From assembly GCA_934121905.1 (NCBI GenBank), contig CAKOVI010000008.1:14909-78908 (forward strand): DNA of 64,000 bases, read 5' to 3'. Below the pieces are notes generated by a model that was given only the letters and a program-made list of their open reading frames with translations, was not told where the DNA came from and made no database searches. Positions 26,189 through 35,963 of this stretch are shown in pieces (positions within the stretch are counted from its first letter, which is position 1; the number at the start of each line of letters is the position of its first letter). Made by a program: the position numbers and the translations under genes. The DNA is from an uncultured Clostridia bacterium (GTDB taxonomy: Bacteria; Bacillota; Clostridia; TANB77; CAG-508).

Positions 26189-27238
26189 TTAATACTTCAA
26201 ATCTCCCATCCTAGAAGTTGGTACAAATCCATCTTCTGCTTTTATCAAATCAGGTATTCTGTTTACAATACTTGCACAAGTAAGTTCAACTGTTTTAGGT
26301 TCAGTTATAACAACTCTTGTGTCAGGTTCTCCAAATATTGTCCAGTCATTTGTATCTACATCGTCTTTATCATATACTTTTCCTATGCATTCCGCTTCTA
26401 TTATAACTCCTTCTTTAGTTTCTGCAGTAACTACAGCACTCATTCCTGTTGCATTTCCTGCTTTTATGTCCATATTTAATGTATTTGAATGGATATCCTC
26501 TTTAGCAACTATTGGCACACATTTTTGTGTCATAGATGTTATTGTAAATCCGAATTTATCTGCAAGCCAAGGAACTACATTCCACATATATGATGGTGTA
26601 TATGTTCCACTTTCTATTATTTTTTGTCTTTCTTCCATACTTATTTTGTCTGCTGCAGCTATTTTTTCGTCAAATTCTTCTAAAGTCATTCCTGAACCAT
26701 GAACTTGAGCAAGTGCTATTCCATAGTCTTCTACATTGTATGATGAACTTCCTTTTATTTTTGTTATTTTATGTGTTGCACCAGCCAAAGTGTAAATTAA
26801 ATTTCCCCAAAATACGTCTTGGTATCCACTTCCTGTTATTGTACAATGATTTTCTTTTGCTAATTTATCTAATTTTTCTGTTAGTTTCGGATTTGATGCT
26901 TCTGGATAAAATGCTTCTTCGCAAGTTGTTATTGCATTTATTCCAAGCTCTGCACATACTGTAAGTGCTTCGTCTAGGTCACTTATTAAACTCATTGTTG
27001 TAACTATACATACATCTGGCTTTGTTTCTTCTAAAACCTTACGTGCATCTTTTACATCTGCAACTTTTACCCCTTTTTCTCCACAATTACATCCAATGAT
27101 TTCTGAAATGTCTTTTCCAATTACATTTGGATTGATGTCTAATGCTCCTACAATTTCATACCCTTTTTCGATGGCATATCTCATTGTGTATGCACTCATC
27201 TTTCCACATCCATATTGGACAATTTTTACTTTTTCCAT
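26189..27238 (-). CDS. 2,4-diaminopentanoate dehydrogenase-like oxidoreductase
   Basis: 349 aa with an N-terminal NAD(P)-binding fold (KIVQYGCGKMSAYTMRYA) of the dihydrodipicolinate-reductase type, then GALDINPNVIGKD and CEEAFYPEA. The whole layout resembles 2,4-diaminopentanoate dehydrogenase (Ord), which makes 2-amino-4-oxopentanoate in anaerobic ornithine fermentation. Ornithine aminomutase and thiolase partners are not in the window, so substrate assignment is tentative. A related amino-acid dehydrogenase is the alternative. Confidence 0.6.
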   Translation of the reverse strand: MEKVKIVQYGCGKMSAYTMRYAIEKGYEIVGALDINPNVIGKDISEIIGCNCGEKGVKVADVKDARKVLEETKPDVCIVTTMSLISDLDEALTVCAELGINAITTCEEAFYPEASNPKLTEKLDKLAKENHCTITGSGYQDVFWGNLIYTLAGATHKITKIKGSSSYNVEDYGIALAQVHGSGMTLEEFDEKIAAADKISMEERQKIIESGTYTPSYMWNVVPWLADKFGFTITSMTQKCVPIVAKEDIHSNTLNMDIKAGNATGMSAVVTAETKEGVIIEAECIGKVYDKDDVDTNDWTIFGEPDTRVVITEPKTVELTCASIVNRIPDLIKAEDGFVPTSRMGDLKY

Positions 27239-27355
27239 AAATCTTACCTCCTAAAAATATTTTTTCCCATATATTATTTTTTAATCGGGATTTTTAGGTC
27301 TTTTCATAATTTGTATGATTTTTTTATATCATATTGATTAAAAGTTGTCAATTCA

Positions 27356-27823
27356 TTAACCTACATTAAAAATACTTTTGAGCTTATTTATAACCTTTTT
27401 TAATATTGATTCTTTATATTCTATCATCGCAACATCTTCTTTAGCAATCTTTTCCTCGGCACCTTTTTTTTGTTTTATTTTTTTTAAAATATTGTCTGGA
27501 TTATATTTTTCTCGTAATTGTTCTTGATATTTTTGTTCATTTTCATTATATTTTTTTATTAATTCTTTTTTATGTTCTTCACTGTCACACCAATAATTCA
27601 GATTTAACATTGCTAACAATACAATCGTGCCTTCATGTAATTCCTGTTTGCCTATTTCTACTGTACTATCATATTTAAAATCATAATCCATTGCTTTATT
27701 TTCTTTGAAAAAATCAATTAACTTTTTAGGGATTTTATCTACATAACCCTTATCCATATATTTTAATATTTCTAAAATCTCTGCATAAGATTTTTTTCTA
27801 TTTACTATCATTTGTGATTCCAT
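27356..27823 (-). CDS. Small helical protein, paralogue of 1226-1642
   Basis: 155 aa. It shares with 1226-1642 the order EILEILKYM, KIPKK, then NYWCDSEEHKKELIKKYNEN and a basic C-terminal helix (LKKVINKLKSIFNVG). The central KYDSTVEIGKQELHEGTIVL segment is specific to this copy. No signal peptide, no catalytic motif. It lies 32 nt downstream of a predicted metallopeptidase gene and is probably co-transcribed with it. Function unknown. Confidence 0.7.
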   Translation of the reverse strand: MESQMIVNRKKSYAEILEILKYMDKGYVDKIPKKLIDFFKENKAMDYDFKYDSTVEIGKQELHEGTIVLLAMLNLNYWCDSEEHKKELIKKYNENEQKYQEQLREKYNPDNILKKIKQKKGAEEKIAKEDVAMIEYKESILKKVINKLKSIFNVG

Positions 27824-27855
27824 AATATCTCCATTTACAAAATATTTTATCTTGT

Positions 27856-28974
27856 TTACTCAAAACTTTCTCTATTATATTCACTTTCAATTTGCATTTC
27901 TTTTTTCTCATTCTTTACTTCATTATTCAAATCAGAAATTTTAACTCCTTGTGTAATATTTTCGATATCCTTGATTTGTATAGTTTTATTTCTATTTTCC
28001 ATTGTTTCTAATCTAAACCTTTTAAACATTGGTCTTAATTGTTCAAGTCCATTATAATTTTCCGGATTTTCTCCCATAAGTTCTAATTTTTCCGGAAAGT
28101 TTATTGTTCCTGCTATTTCTTTCCAAAAATCAGTAATTTCTCCATCAGTCATATTAGGATTTTCCTTTAGTAGTTCTTTTACTTTTTTTCTTGACAAATC
28201 TAAAAGTCTTCGTTCGATATCAGCTAATAAATATTTATCATATTCCACTTCTTTGTTATCTTTCACCCTATAATCTTGTTCTATATCTTCATACAAATCT
28301 ATATGTGAGCCTTTACCATCGAGTTTTTCTAGTTTTTTATCTACTAGAGCCATTCCATTTCTATTGTTAAAATATGCTCTTTTCATTGTTTCTAGGTCTG
28401 TTAATTTTGATAAATGCTCAGTAAAATTCATTTGCCTTCCATATATTGAATGACTCTCATATGTTCTTTTTCCAAATACTAGCATTGTTAATCTTTCAGT
28501 AAAGCCTTCTGTCATTCCCTTCAAATCTTCCGAATATAAAAATTCTCCATCTTCATTTCTTTCTATATGTTGAAATCCACCTGCATAATAGTTTGTTTTT
28601 TCGTCTCTAGTACAACTAGCCATATGTAATAATTCGTGATACATTGCCATTAATATACAATCTTTTAATTCTTCAACATACTGTATGTTATAATTCTCTT
28701 TCAGTTTGTCAAGTATACATTTATTTATTACTATTTTGTTAGATTTTCCATTATATACACCTGCAATATCTTCTCCTTTATTTGCCATATCCCCAATATT
28801 TAATCTTAATGTTTTTAAATTTCCATAAAAATTTTGTCTGCAATCTTCTGGTATACTAGCTTCTATGCTTCTTAGCACTCCCAAAAACTCATTTTGTATA
28901 TATTGGTTTTTAGCTAAATCTTGTAATAAATCCTGATTCATATTTAAGGTTTCACGTAAATAATCATTTTTCAT
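27856..28974 (-). CDS. Predicted zincin metallopeptidase (HELLH)
   Basis: 372 aa. A helix bearing HELLH (113-117) fits the HExxH zinc site, and EGFTE (156-160) after a loop offers a glutamate third ligand, as in gluzincins. No signal peptide is seen, so it acts in the cytoplasm or is exported by a leaderless route. The C-terminal 150 residues are charged and helical. Substrate unknown. Its neighbour 27356-27823 belongs to a duplicated small-protein family, which may be a partner or regulator. Confidence 0.55.
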   Translation of the reverse strand: MKNDYLRETLNMNQDLLQDLAKNQYIQNEFLGVLRSIEASIPEDCRQNFYGNLKTLRLNIGDMANKGEDIAGVYNGKSNKIVINKCILDKLKENYNIQYVEELKDCILMAMYHELLHMASCTRDEKTNYYAGGFQHIERNEDGEFLYSEDLKGMTEGFTERLTMLVFGKRTYESHSIYGRQMNFTEHLSKLTDLETMKRAYFNNRNGMALVDKKLEKLDGKGSHIDLYEDIEQDYRVKDNKEVEYDKYLLADIERRLLDLSRKKVKELLKENPNMTDGEITDFWKEIAGTINFPEKLELMGENPENYNGLEQLRPMFKRFRLETMENRNKTIQIKDIENITQGVKISDLNNEVKNEKKEMQIESEYNRESFE

Positions 28975-29113
28975 CTTTTTCTCCTGTTTTCATATTATAT
29001 TTTTATATTATACTTTTTTAAAAATTATTTCAATATTTTTTGCAATTTTTTCTGTTGATTTTTGAGCATGTTTATGATATTATAAACATAATTTTTTGAA
29101 AGGACAAATTTTT

Positions 29114-30337
29114 ATGGTATTAGGTATTATTGCTGAATATAATCCATTTCATAATGGTCATTTATATCATATTTTAAAATCTAAAGAACTCACAAAAGAT
29201 GATTATGTAATAGTGCTTATTGGTGGAAACTTTACCCAACGTGGTGAAAGTTCTATCGTAGATAAATGGACAAAAGCTGAAATGGCATTAGCAGGAGGAG
29301 CCGATTTAGTTATTGAACTTCCCACTCTGTATTCAGTATCAAGTGCAGAAAACTTTGCAGATGGTGCTGTAAAAATTTTAAACTCATTAAAAATAGTTGA
29401 CCATCTATCTTTTGGCGCAGAATGTCAAGAGCTTAATAAATTAAATATAATTGCAAATATTTTATATGAAGAGCCTAAAGAATTTAAAGCATTTCTAGCT
29501 GATGAATTATCGAAAGGAGTTTCCTTTCCTAAGGCAAGAGAAAATGCTATTTTAAGTTATTTGAAAGACTTTTCTTATAAGAACATTTTATCTGAACCAA
29601 ATAATATTTTGGGAATTGAATATTTAAAAGCATTGAAAAAATATCGTTCTAGAATAAAACCTGTTTTAGTTCCAAGAAAATCCTCAGGTCATTTATCCTT
29701 AGATTATACAGGTTCAATTAGCAGTAGCACTTCTATTCGAAATATGCTGAAAACAGGCAATACTACTAATCTGAAAGATGCACTTACTCCTGGTTCTTAT
29801 ACTATTTTAAAAGAAGAAATAAATAAAGGTCATTTTGTTAAAGATTTTTCTAAATATGAAAAAATTGCTTTGTATAATTTACGTTTGATGAGCCTAGAAG
29901 AAATAAAAAAACTTCCAGATGTTTCTGAGGGGCTTGAAAATCTAATAAAAAAAGCTGCTCTTTCTTGTAATACAGTAGATGATTTTGTTAATATTGTTTG
30001 TTCTAAAAGATATACTAAAACTAGAATTAGAAGAATTCTTTTATATGCTCTTTTAGAAATTTCTAAAAAGGATATTGCTATTTCGAAAAAAGTTGTTCCT
30101 TATGTTAGGGTTTTAGGCTTTAATGATAAGGGTAAAAATTTAGTAAGTAAAATTAAACATAAAAATCCAAGTGCTAAAATCGTTACTTCTGTTAAGAAAT
30201 TTGTTGATAGTAATGGAAATAAAAATTTGCAAGTTTTGATGAATAAGGATATTTGGGCTACTAATGTTTATACTTTGGGTTTTGAAAGTGATTCTTGGGG
30301 AAATTTGGATTTTAGTAGGAAAATTATTGTAAAATAG
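29114..30337 (+). CDS. tmcAL: tRNA(Met) cytidine acetate ligase TmcAL
   Basis: 407 aa from the ATG at 29114, preceded by AAAGGA at 9 nt. TmcAL acetylates C34 of elongator tRNA-Met using acetate and ATP. The nucleotidyltransferase HxGH motif is HNGH (13-16) in IIAEYNPFHNGHLYH. GGNFTQRGESSIVDKWTKAE, LPTLYSVSSAENFADG and SSSTSIRNML are family blocks. Length is normal. It is transcribed divergently from the metallopeptidase gene. Confidence 0.93.
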   Translation: MVLGIIAEYNPFHNGHLYHILKSKELTKDDYVIVLIGGNFTQRGESSIVDKWTKAEMALAGGADLVIELPTLYSVSSAENFADGAVKILNSLKIVDHLSFGAECQELNKLNIIANILYEEPKEFKAFLADELSKGVSFPKARENAILSYLKDFSYKNILSEPNNILGIEYLKALKKYRSRIKPVLVPRKSSGHLSLDYTGSISSSTSIRNMLKTGNTTNLKDALTPGSYTILKEEINKGHFVKDFSKYEKIALYNLRLMSLEEIKKLPDVSEGLENLIKKAALSCNTVDDFVNIVCSKRYTKTRIRRILLYALLEISKKDIAISKKVVPYVRVLGFNDKGKNLVSKIKHKNPSAKIVTSVKKFVDSNGNKNLQVLMNKDIWATNVYTLGFESDSWGNLDFSRKIIVK

Positions 30338-30477
30338 TTTTGAATAGCTACATAATTTTTTGCAAAATAAAAATATTTATGGTAGGATACTAATATATTT
30401 GAATAATATATTCAATATGTGTAATATAGATATCAAAAAAATATTTATAAAAATAAAAAAAGAAAGGTGGAATTGAT

Positions 30478-30903
30478 GTGAATAATGGACTAAACATAGC
30501 AAATGAATTGAATAATAATTCCCAATGTGAACTTTTAATTAGATTAAGAAATGACACAATTAATGAAATAAATCAATTAAATAGTGAAATTAATAAGCTA
30601 CAAAATAATATACAGCAATACCAAAATATGAATGGAAAAATAAATGAAGCAATATCTAAATTATCATCATCAAAGCAACACATTGCAAGTGCCAATAGTG
30701 AACTTAATATTAATTATAAGAGCACAGTAAAGCACTCCGATGTAACACAGATAGCAAATATAGCAGGTGAACTTGAAAGCGTAATTGGTCAATTAAATAA
30801 TGTATTATCGGAATCAAATAAAAAAATTCAAACAATTAATAAGCAAATAGAAAACATCAAACAAACAGTATCTAATTTACAACAAAGATTAAAAAATTTA
30901 TAA
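30478..30903 (+). CDS. Coiled-coil protein, possible partner of the M15 peptidase
   Basis: 141 aa from a GTG start with AAAGGTGG 7 nt upstream. Almost entirely heptad-repeat helix (LNSEINKLQNNIQQYQNMN and QLNNVLSESNKKIQTINKQI), Asn/Gln-rich, without signal peptide. The size, helical hairpin pattern and position directly before a secreted-type peptidase resemble the small partners of LXG/WXG type VII substrates. This is inference only; no WxG motif is present. Confidence 0.5.
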   Translation: MNNGLNIANELNNNSQCELLIRLRNDTINEINQLNSEINKLQNNIQQYQNMNGKINEAISKLSSSKQHIASANSELNINYKSTVKHSDVTQIANIAGELESVIGQLNNVLSESNKKIQTINKQIENIKQTVSNLQQRLKNL

Positions 30904-30993
30904 AATTAAGAGGCCTGTTTGAATAATAATATTCAAAAGCTGAAAATTTATTCATTCTAATTTGTGCCTTTAACGAAAGGAATGATATTAAAT

Positions 30994-31914
30994 ATGCTTA
31001 GTATCAATATAGATAGTATAGAAAAAAATGTAAAACCACAAATAAAAAATAGTAAAAAAGATTTGGAATCAGCCAAAAAAATAATCTCTTCTATAAATGT
31101 ACCAAATGATTTTTCTGGTTCTTCAAAAATAAAGAGTTTACCTTCGACTTTGGCTAAAATTGAAACAGAAATTGATAATGCAACTAAATGTGTAAATTCC
31201 ATTATCGAAAAATTTCAACAAGCAGAAAGAAATTCTAATAATACACTTTATACATTACTTGCTAAAATGAAATCACTCGGTATTTCAAATGAGCTTACAA
31301 AAAAACTTCAAAATTCATTATCATTGTTAAATAATATATCTTCCATAAAAGATCCAACAATAAGAGAATTACTGTTAAAATCTGATTCTGAGATATGGGA
31401 AATTTTAACTGGAACTGCTTTTGATTCTAAACCCAAACCAAATCAAATAACAGCAGAAACAATGGCCTCTAAAATAGAGTCCATAAATGTACCAATTAGG
31501 ACAAAAAATGGGAATTCGAATATGAATATTGAAGTTAATAAAGAACTAGCAAATGTATTCACATCATTTTTTAATGATATATATAATGAATGTCCAGATT
31601 TTTATATTATACCGGAAAATACATATGGTTATACTTATAAAAAGACTACTGGAAGTGATCAAGATGTCTTATCTGCCCATTCATTTGGAGCAGCTATAGA
31701 TATAAATTCTAGTTATAATGTACAAGGTAATGATCCACCAAACGAAAAAACAAATGACTATGTTATTTTTAAAGATTCTCATATGGTAGAAATTATAAAA
31801 AGATATACGATGTGTTGGGGAGGTTATTTTACTACCTCAAAACCCGACGGAATGCATATTAGCTTTATTGGTGATTGGTCTAGATCTGAAACATTCGATA
31901 AATATAAAGATTAA
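30994..31914 (+). CDS. M15-family D,D-carboxypeptidase-like protein with a coiled-coil N-terminus
   Basis: About 306 aa. Residues 1-150 form a helical, LXG-like region (MLSINIDSIEKNVKPQIKNS). Residues 165-306 form an M15 (VanY-like) zinc peptidase: SAHSFGAAIDIN gives His229 and Asp236, and DGMHISF gives His288. M15 enzymes cut D-Ala or cross-bridge bonds in peptidoglycan. There is no Sec signal, so export may use a type VII-like path together with the coiled-coil protein 90 nt upstream. The start is uncertain: GTG 30964, ATG 30982 and ATG 30994 are possible. Confidence 0.7.
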   Translation: MLSINIDSIEKNVKPQIKNSKKDLESAKKIISSINVPNDFSGSSKIKSLPSTLAKIETEIDNATKCVNSIIEKFQQAERNSNNTLYTLLAKMKSLGISNELTKKLQNSLSLLNNISSIKDPTIRELLLKSDSEIWEILTGTAFDSKPKPNQITAETMASKIESINVPIRTKNGNSNMNIEVNKELANVFTSFFNDIYNECPDFYIIPENTYGYTYKKTTGSDQDVLSAHSFGAAIDINSSYNVQGNDPPNEKTNDYVIFKDSHMVEIIKRYTMCWGGYFTTSKPDGMHISFIGDWSRSETFDKYKD

Positions 31915-31980
31915 TATAGAAGATTAGATTTTGCTAAGTAATTTGTGCGGGTTAAAAAAGTTAAATATTGAAATTTGTCT

Positions 31981-32018
31981 ATTAGATGTCATATTTAAAA
32001 TGACATCTAATAATTTTT
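31981..32018 (+). terminator. Rho-independent terminator after the M15 gene
   Basis: 12-bp perfect stem ATTAGATGTCAT/ATGACATCTAAT with a 7-nt loop and a following T run. Confidence 0.88.
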
Positions 32019-32173
32019 TTATCAATTTTATATTGACCTTTACATAAATTTATTTTTTCATGCATTTAATGAAATATAATATATTTATAATAAAATTTTC
32101 AAAATAGTTATAATCTCTAAAAGACTTGATAATAAAGGATATTAAGTTATAATAATATTATAATAAAAAATAA

Positions 32174-32195
32174 ACGAGACCCCTAAAAGTCCCGT
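32174..32195 (-). terminator. Terminator of the tRNA cluster
   Basis: ACGGGAC/GTCTCGT stem (one G-U) on the minus strand, followed by TTTATTTTTT, just after tRNA-Gln. Confidence 0.7.
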
Positions 32196-32199
32196 ATCT

Positions 32200-32274
32200 T
32201 GGCTGGACTGGCTAGATTCGAACTAGCGCATGCCAGAGTCAAAGTCTGGTGCCTTACCGCTTGGCTACAGTCCA
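32200..32274 (-). tRNA. tRNA-Gln (TTG), CCA encoded
   Basis: Cloverleaf on the minus strand with acceptor TGGACTG/CAGTCCA and anticodon loop CTTTGAC, reading CAA. Last gene of a five-tRNA cluster. Confidence 0.95.
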
Positions 32275-32299
32275 ATGTATAAATATTGGTGGAAAATAA

Positions 32300-32377
32300 T
32301 GGGGTGGAAGATGAGATTCGAACTCACGACCTCCAGTGCCACAAACTGGCGCTCTAACCAACTGCGCTACATCCACC
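32300..32377 (-). tRNA. tRNA-His (GTG), CCA encoded
   Basis: Anticodon loop TTGTGGC. The extra 5' G opposite C73 expected for histidine tRNA is present. Confidence 0.95.
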
Positions 32378-32387
32378 ATAAAACTAT

Positions 32388-32463
<76 letters not shown>

Positions 32464-32484
32464 AACTACAAATTTATAAAAAAA

Positions 32485-32561
32485 TGGCGACCTGGAACGG
32501 GCTCGAACCGTCGACCTCCGCCGTGACAGGGCGGCATTCTAACCAACTGAACTACCAGGCC
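32485..32561 (-). tRNA. tRNA-Asp (GTC), CCA encoded
   Basis: Anticodon loop CTGTCAC, discriminator G, acceptor GGCCTGG with one G-U pair. Confidence 0.95.
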
Positions 32562-32570
32562 GTAAAAAGA

Positions 32571-32646
32571 TGGTGGTCGTTATAGGGCTCGAACCTATGA
32601 CCCCCTGCTTGTAAGGCAGATGCTCTCCCAGCTGAGCTAAACGACC
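32571..32646 (-). tRNA. tRNA-Val (TAC), CCA encoded
   Basis: Anticodon loop CTTACAA, acceptor GGTCGTT/AACGACC. First gene of the cluster after its promoter. Confidence 0.95.
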
Positions 32647-32666
32647 ATTTCCTTTTGACATCGACT

Positions 32667-32695
32667 AGTATACTATGTTTTTTGTCGATTGTCAA
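32667..32695 (-). promoter_or_regulatory. Promoter of the tRNA cluster
   Basis: Minus-strand TTGACA (32690-32695), 17-nt spacer and TATACT (32667-32672), about 21 nt before tRNA-Val. Confidence 0.88.
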
Positions 32696-32757
32696 TACTT
32701 TTTCACAAAAAAATCAAAATATTTTTTGTAAACGTCTCATAGCACTAAATTATAAAT

Positions 32758-32801
32758 AATTGTTACAAAGAGCTTTAATGCTTAAACCCTCTGTAACAAT
32801 T
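32758..32801 (-). terminator. Probable terminator of the GT-C-like gene
   Basis: 10-bp stem AATTGTTACA/TGTAACAATT with a long loop, 29 nt past the shifted-frame stop at 32830. The T tract is weak. Confidence 0.5.
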
Positions 32802-32829
32802 GATTTTCAGCCTAATTAATAAGACCTAT

Positions 32830-34783
32830 CTATTCCCAAAAATCGACAGAATATTTTAATCTATAATATTCAACTGGTGAATATTTCTTAAAATATGCTT
32901 TCTCGGAATTTATTCCTGCACATAAATTAATAAATACAATATAAATCACCAATACTTTCATGATTTTATCTAATATCTTTTTTCCTTCATCTGTTTTATA
33001 TACATTTCTCATTTCAATAAATGACATTATTCCGTGCTAAAATCAACATCCATCCATAATCAATAATATATCTTTGTAAACTACCTGCCATCATTATACT
33101 TAATATACATATAATAAGTCCAACTACAGAAAAAGTTGAAATTGCATAACATACTTCTTTATTTTTACTTTTTTTCCATAATTTTGGTAAAGAAAAAATA
33201 GAAAAACAAATTGGTACTAAAATAAATAGACCACCTATCATATCTTCTATATAATAATATCCATAAAATGATAATAAATTTTGATTTGTAGTAATAAATG
33301 GAAAACTTGTTGTAAATACTGGTATTCCAAATAAGTTACATACCAATCCAATTCCAATTGTCATAAATCTATTCTTTAAATGTAACATATCATTTACTGT
33401 AAGTTGATATGATGCTCCAAATTCAAAAATACTTCCAAATCTTATGTAATTATAAAACATAAGCATTCCACCAATTAATATATATGGTATTCCAATACAT
33501 AACAAGGTTTTGGTCACATTTCTTTTTTCCTTACAATTTTTAATAAATATCTTTATAAACACTGGTATTGCTATTAATGATGTTAAAAGCATTGTAGGTC
33601 TACATGCAACAGATAAACTTAAAAATATACTTGACAAAAATATGTATTTATATTTTATATTCTCATTTTCTATACCTATAAGCAAAAAATTTATTCCTGT
33701 TGTAGCAAAAAACAATCCCGAAATCACAGCAAGTTCGTAAAACATTGGTCTTCCATTTAATAACAATATTTGTGAACCAAATAATATAATCAATATAGAA
33801 TAAATGATTAATTTAAAAGGAACGTCTTTAAAATATCTTTCAAAAATTCTTAAAATTAACTCTTTTAATGACCATATTGTCATTAATGAAAATATTAATA
33901 TTGCCATAGAAATAGCCATATATTCTCCGGAAATTAAATGGTATGGGACAAGCATTATTAAAGCTGGCAGAATTCCAAAATAACTATAATATTTTCCATT
34001 ATAATATGAAGCATCCCATATATAATCCTTTCCCCTTTTTAATGAATTTTTATTTCTTTCTGTTACATCATAAGGGTTTTTTAAATTTTCTAATTTTTCA
34101 CTAGGTTCTTCATCTAATGCTATTTTTCCATTAGAAAGAGCATCTACAAAATCTGTTTCATAATAATTTAGTTCTTTTACATTTCCAGAACATAAATTTA
34201 TATATCCTGTAATAAATACAAATAACATGCATGTTAAAAATATAGCAATCTGCTGTTTATAATTTTCTCTTGAATATGGCACTTTAAAAAAATCACATTT
34301 TTTTATACAATAGATAAAGCTTACAATTATAAATAAGATTAAAACTCTACCAAAATTAAACTTAAATGGTATTTTTTCATTTATTGTAATGCTATCTATT
34401 TCAGCATCTGGAGAATAGACCTTTATTGCAATTTTTTTACTTTTGCCAGACAAATATGTACTAATATATTTACTTTGTTCCAATTTTTGAACATATTGTT
34501 TAGATGCAGTTTCTCTAAATTCACTTGATGTCTCATCAGTATAAAAAAATTGATAATCAACATTCTTTTCATTTTTCAAGTTAATGTGTACAGTTTTTAC
34601 TTCTTCAGTTATATTATCTATTTGAACATATGTATAGTTTTCTATTGTTTTATAATCTGAAAATTCAGTCGGCGAAAAAAACTTTTCGTTATTTGAAGAT
34701 AATACTCTAAAAGATTGATAGTTAAAAATAAAAACTTCTAAAAACAATACTAATATTAATATCTGTAATATTCCTTTTTTCAT
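32830..34783 (-). CDS. GT-C-like polytopic membrane protein, +1 frameshift at CGG
   Basis: Signal-anchor start (MKKGILQILILVLFLEVFIF), an extracytoplasmic domain to about residue 140, then about ten membrane helices. The loop YIWDASYYNGKYYSYFGILP is typical of GT-C-like lipid-dependent glycosyltransferases. After GWMLILA, codon 584 is CGG (33032-33034) and the zero frame stops six codons later. Skipping the C gives GIMSFIEMRNVYKTDEGKK, one more helix and an end YYRLKYSVDFW, which looks like this family's C-terminus (650 aa). Substrate unknown. It stands alone between tRNAs and 34866-35807. Confidence 0.75.
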
Positions 34784-34812
34784 AAACTTCTCCCTATAAT
34801 AAAATTCAAAAA

Positions 34813-34844
34813 TTGAGGTAGAACCTTCTTTATTTCTACCTCAA
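34813..34844 (-). terminator. Terminator of the gene at 34866-35807
   Basis: GAGGTAGAA/TTCTACCTC stem with a 10-nt loop, followed on the minus strand by a T run. Confidence 0.85.
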
Positions 34845-34865
34845 AACTATTTTGCTGTTATTGAT

Positions 34866-35807
34866 TTAATTTAATAATTTTAATTCAACATTTTGTGCTT
34901 TATATTTATTTGTTTCAGGGTCAAGCTTAAATTCTGTTAAAGTACTTTCTAAAGATTCACTATTTTGTTTTAAATCTGTTGTATAATATAAATTAATTTT
35001 ACTAAATTCTATATTATGAGTAACTAATTCTCTAAATACTTCTGCCATATGTCTATCATCTTCACATACAACTATTAATTGTGGCAAAGACTTAAATCCT
35101 GAATCTAATGGAACAAAGTTGTCATAGAAATCTTGGTAAAATTTCATCTTATCAACAACTTTTTTCTGCCAATCATTTTCTCTTCTTACAACTTCAAATA
35201 AGAATTGAATTGATTTTCCAGATTTGGTAAGTGTTACCTGTCCTCCACTTGGCTTAAATATTTTACCCATTGTTTTTGCTGTTAATGCTGGTTTTACAGT
35301 ATAAGAATCAAATACTTTAACTTTTTTCAAATATGCTATTAATACTTGATTTCCTGCTAATCTTTTCTTTATCATAGCAACTGGTTTTGTATTATCAGAT
35401 GGTTGCCATTTACATTCTACATCGTCTCTTGTATCTAACAAATATTTTCCCATTTTTTCTAAGCAATATATTCTATATATTCCTTTTCCTTCGTCAGATG
35501 TAAAATAATATCTTGTTAAAATTTTAGATTTTACTAATCCTTCTAATTTATTATTTAATTTGTCTTGTGATTTTACTTCATATCCTTTAATCTGAAGCAT
35601 TTGCATTAATTGTCTTGATGTGATAAATTCAAATTCATTTACTAAATATAGTATTGCAAAATGAATGTCTGTGATATGCCCTATATTTATTTTATGAACT
35701 ACTTGGTTCATTGATACATATCCATCTTGACCATCAAATGTTTTTATTTCGCCTTTTCTAATTGCAAATGGCGATACTTGTGCTTTAATTTGGTTATCTT
35801 CTACCAT
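34866..35807 (-). CDS. Winged-helix, replication-relaxation-like protein
   Basis: About 313 aa from the ATG at 35807 (MVEDNQIKAQVSPFAIRKGE). Frames extending upstream translate repeat DNA. Residues 40-110 form a winged-helix region (HFAILYLVNEFEFITSRQLM), followed by an alpha/beta domain with MIKKRLAGNQVLIAYL and SLPQLIVVCEDDRHMAEVF. The order resembles Replic_Relax-type proteins found in clostridia. Function and DNA target are unknown. No membrane segment. Confidence 0.5.
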   Translation of the reverse strand: MVEDNQIKAQVSPFAIRKGEIKTFDGQDGYVSMNQVVHKINIGHITDIHFAILYLVNEFEFITSRQLMQMLQIKGYEVKSQDKLNNKLEGLVKSKILTRYYFTSDEGKGIYRIYCLEKMGKYLLDTRDDVECKWQPSDNTKPVAMIKKRLAGNQVLIAYLKKVKVFDSYTVKPALTAKTMGKIFKPSGGQVTLTKSGKSIQFLFEVVRRENDWQKKVVDKMKFYQDFYDNFVPLDSGFKSLPQLIVVCEDDRHMAEVFRELVTHNIEFSKINLYYTTDLKQNSESLESTLTEFKLDPETNKYKAQNVELKLLN

Positions 35808-35871
35808 TTCATAACTCCTCCTTCTTTTTAAGTTATGTGTATATTTTATCACTTTTTTTATTTCTTGTCTA

Positions 35872-35963
35872 GACCCATCAGGACCGGTTCTTTTTGGGTC
35901 CATTTGGGCAAAATTATTTTAATACTTAAAAATGGATTCAAAAAGAACCGGTCCCAATGGGTC
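35872..35963. repeat. Palindromic intergenic repeat, copy 5 (diverged)
   Basis: Inverted arms built on GGACCGGTTCTTTTTG with flanks GACCCAT/ATGGGTC and CCATTT/AAATGG. The core has changed from CGGGTC to CGGTTC on one arm and correspondingly on the other. Its end touches the rluB-like stop codon. Confidence 0.8.
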
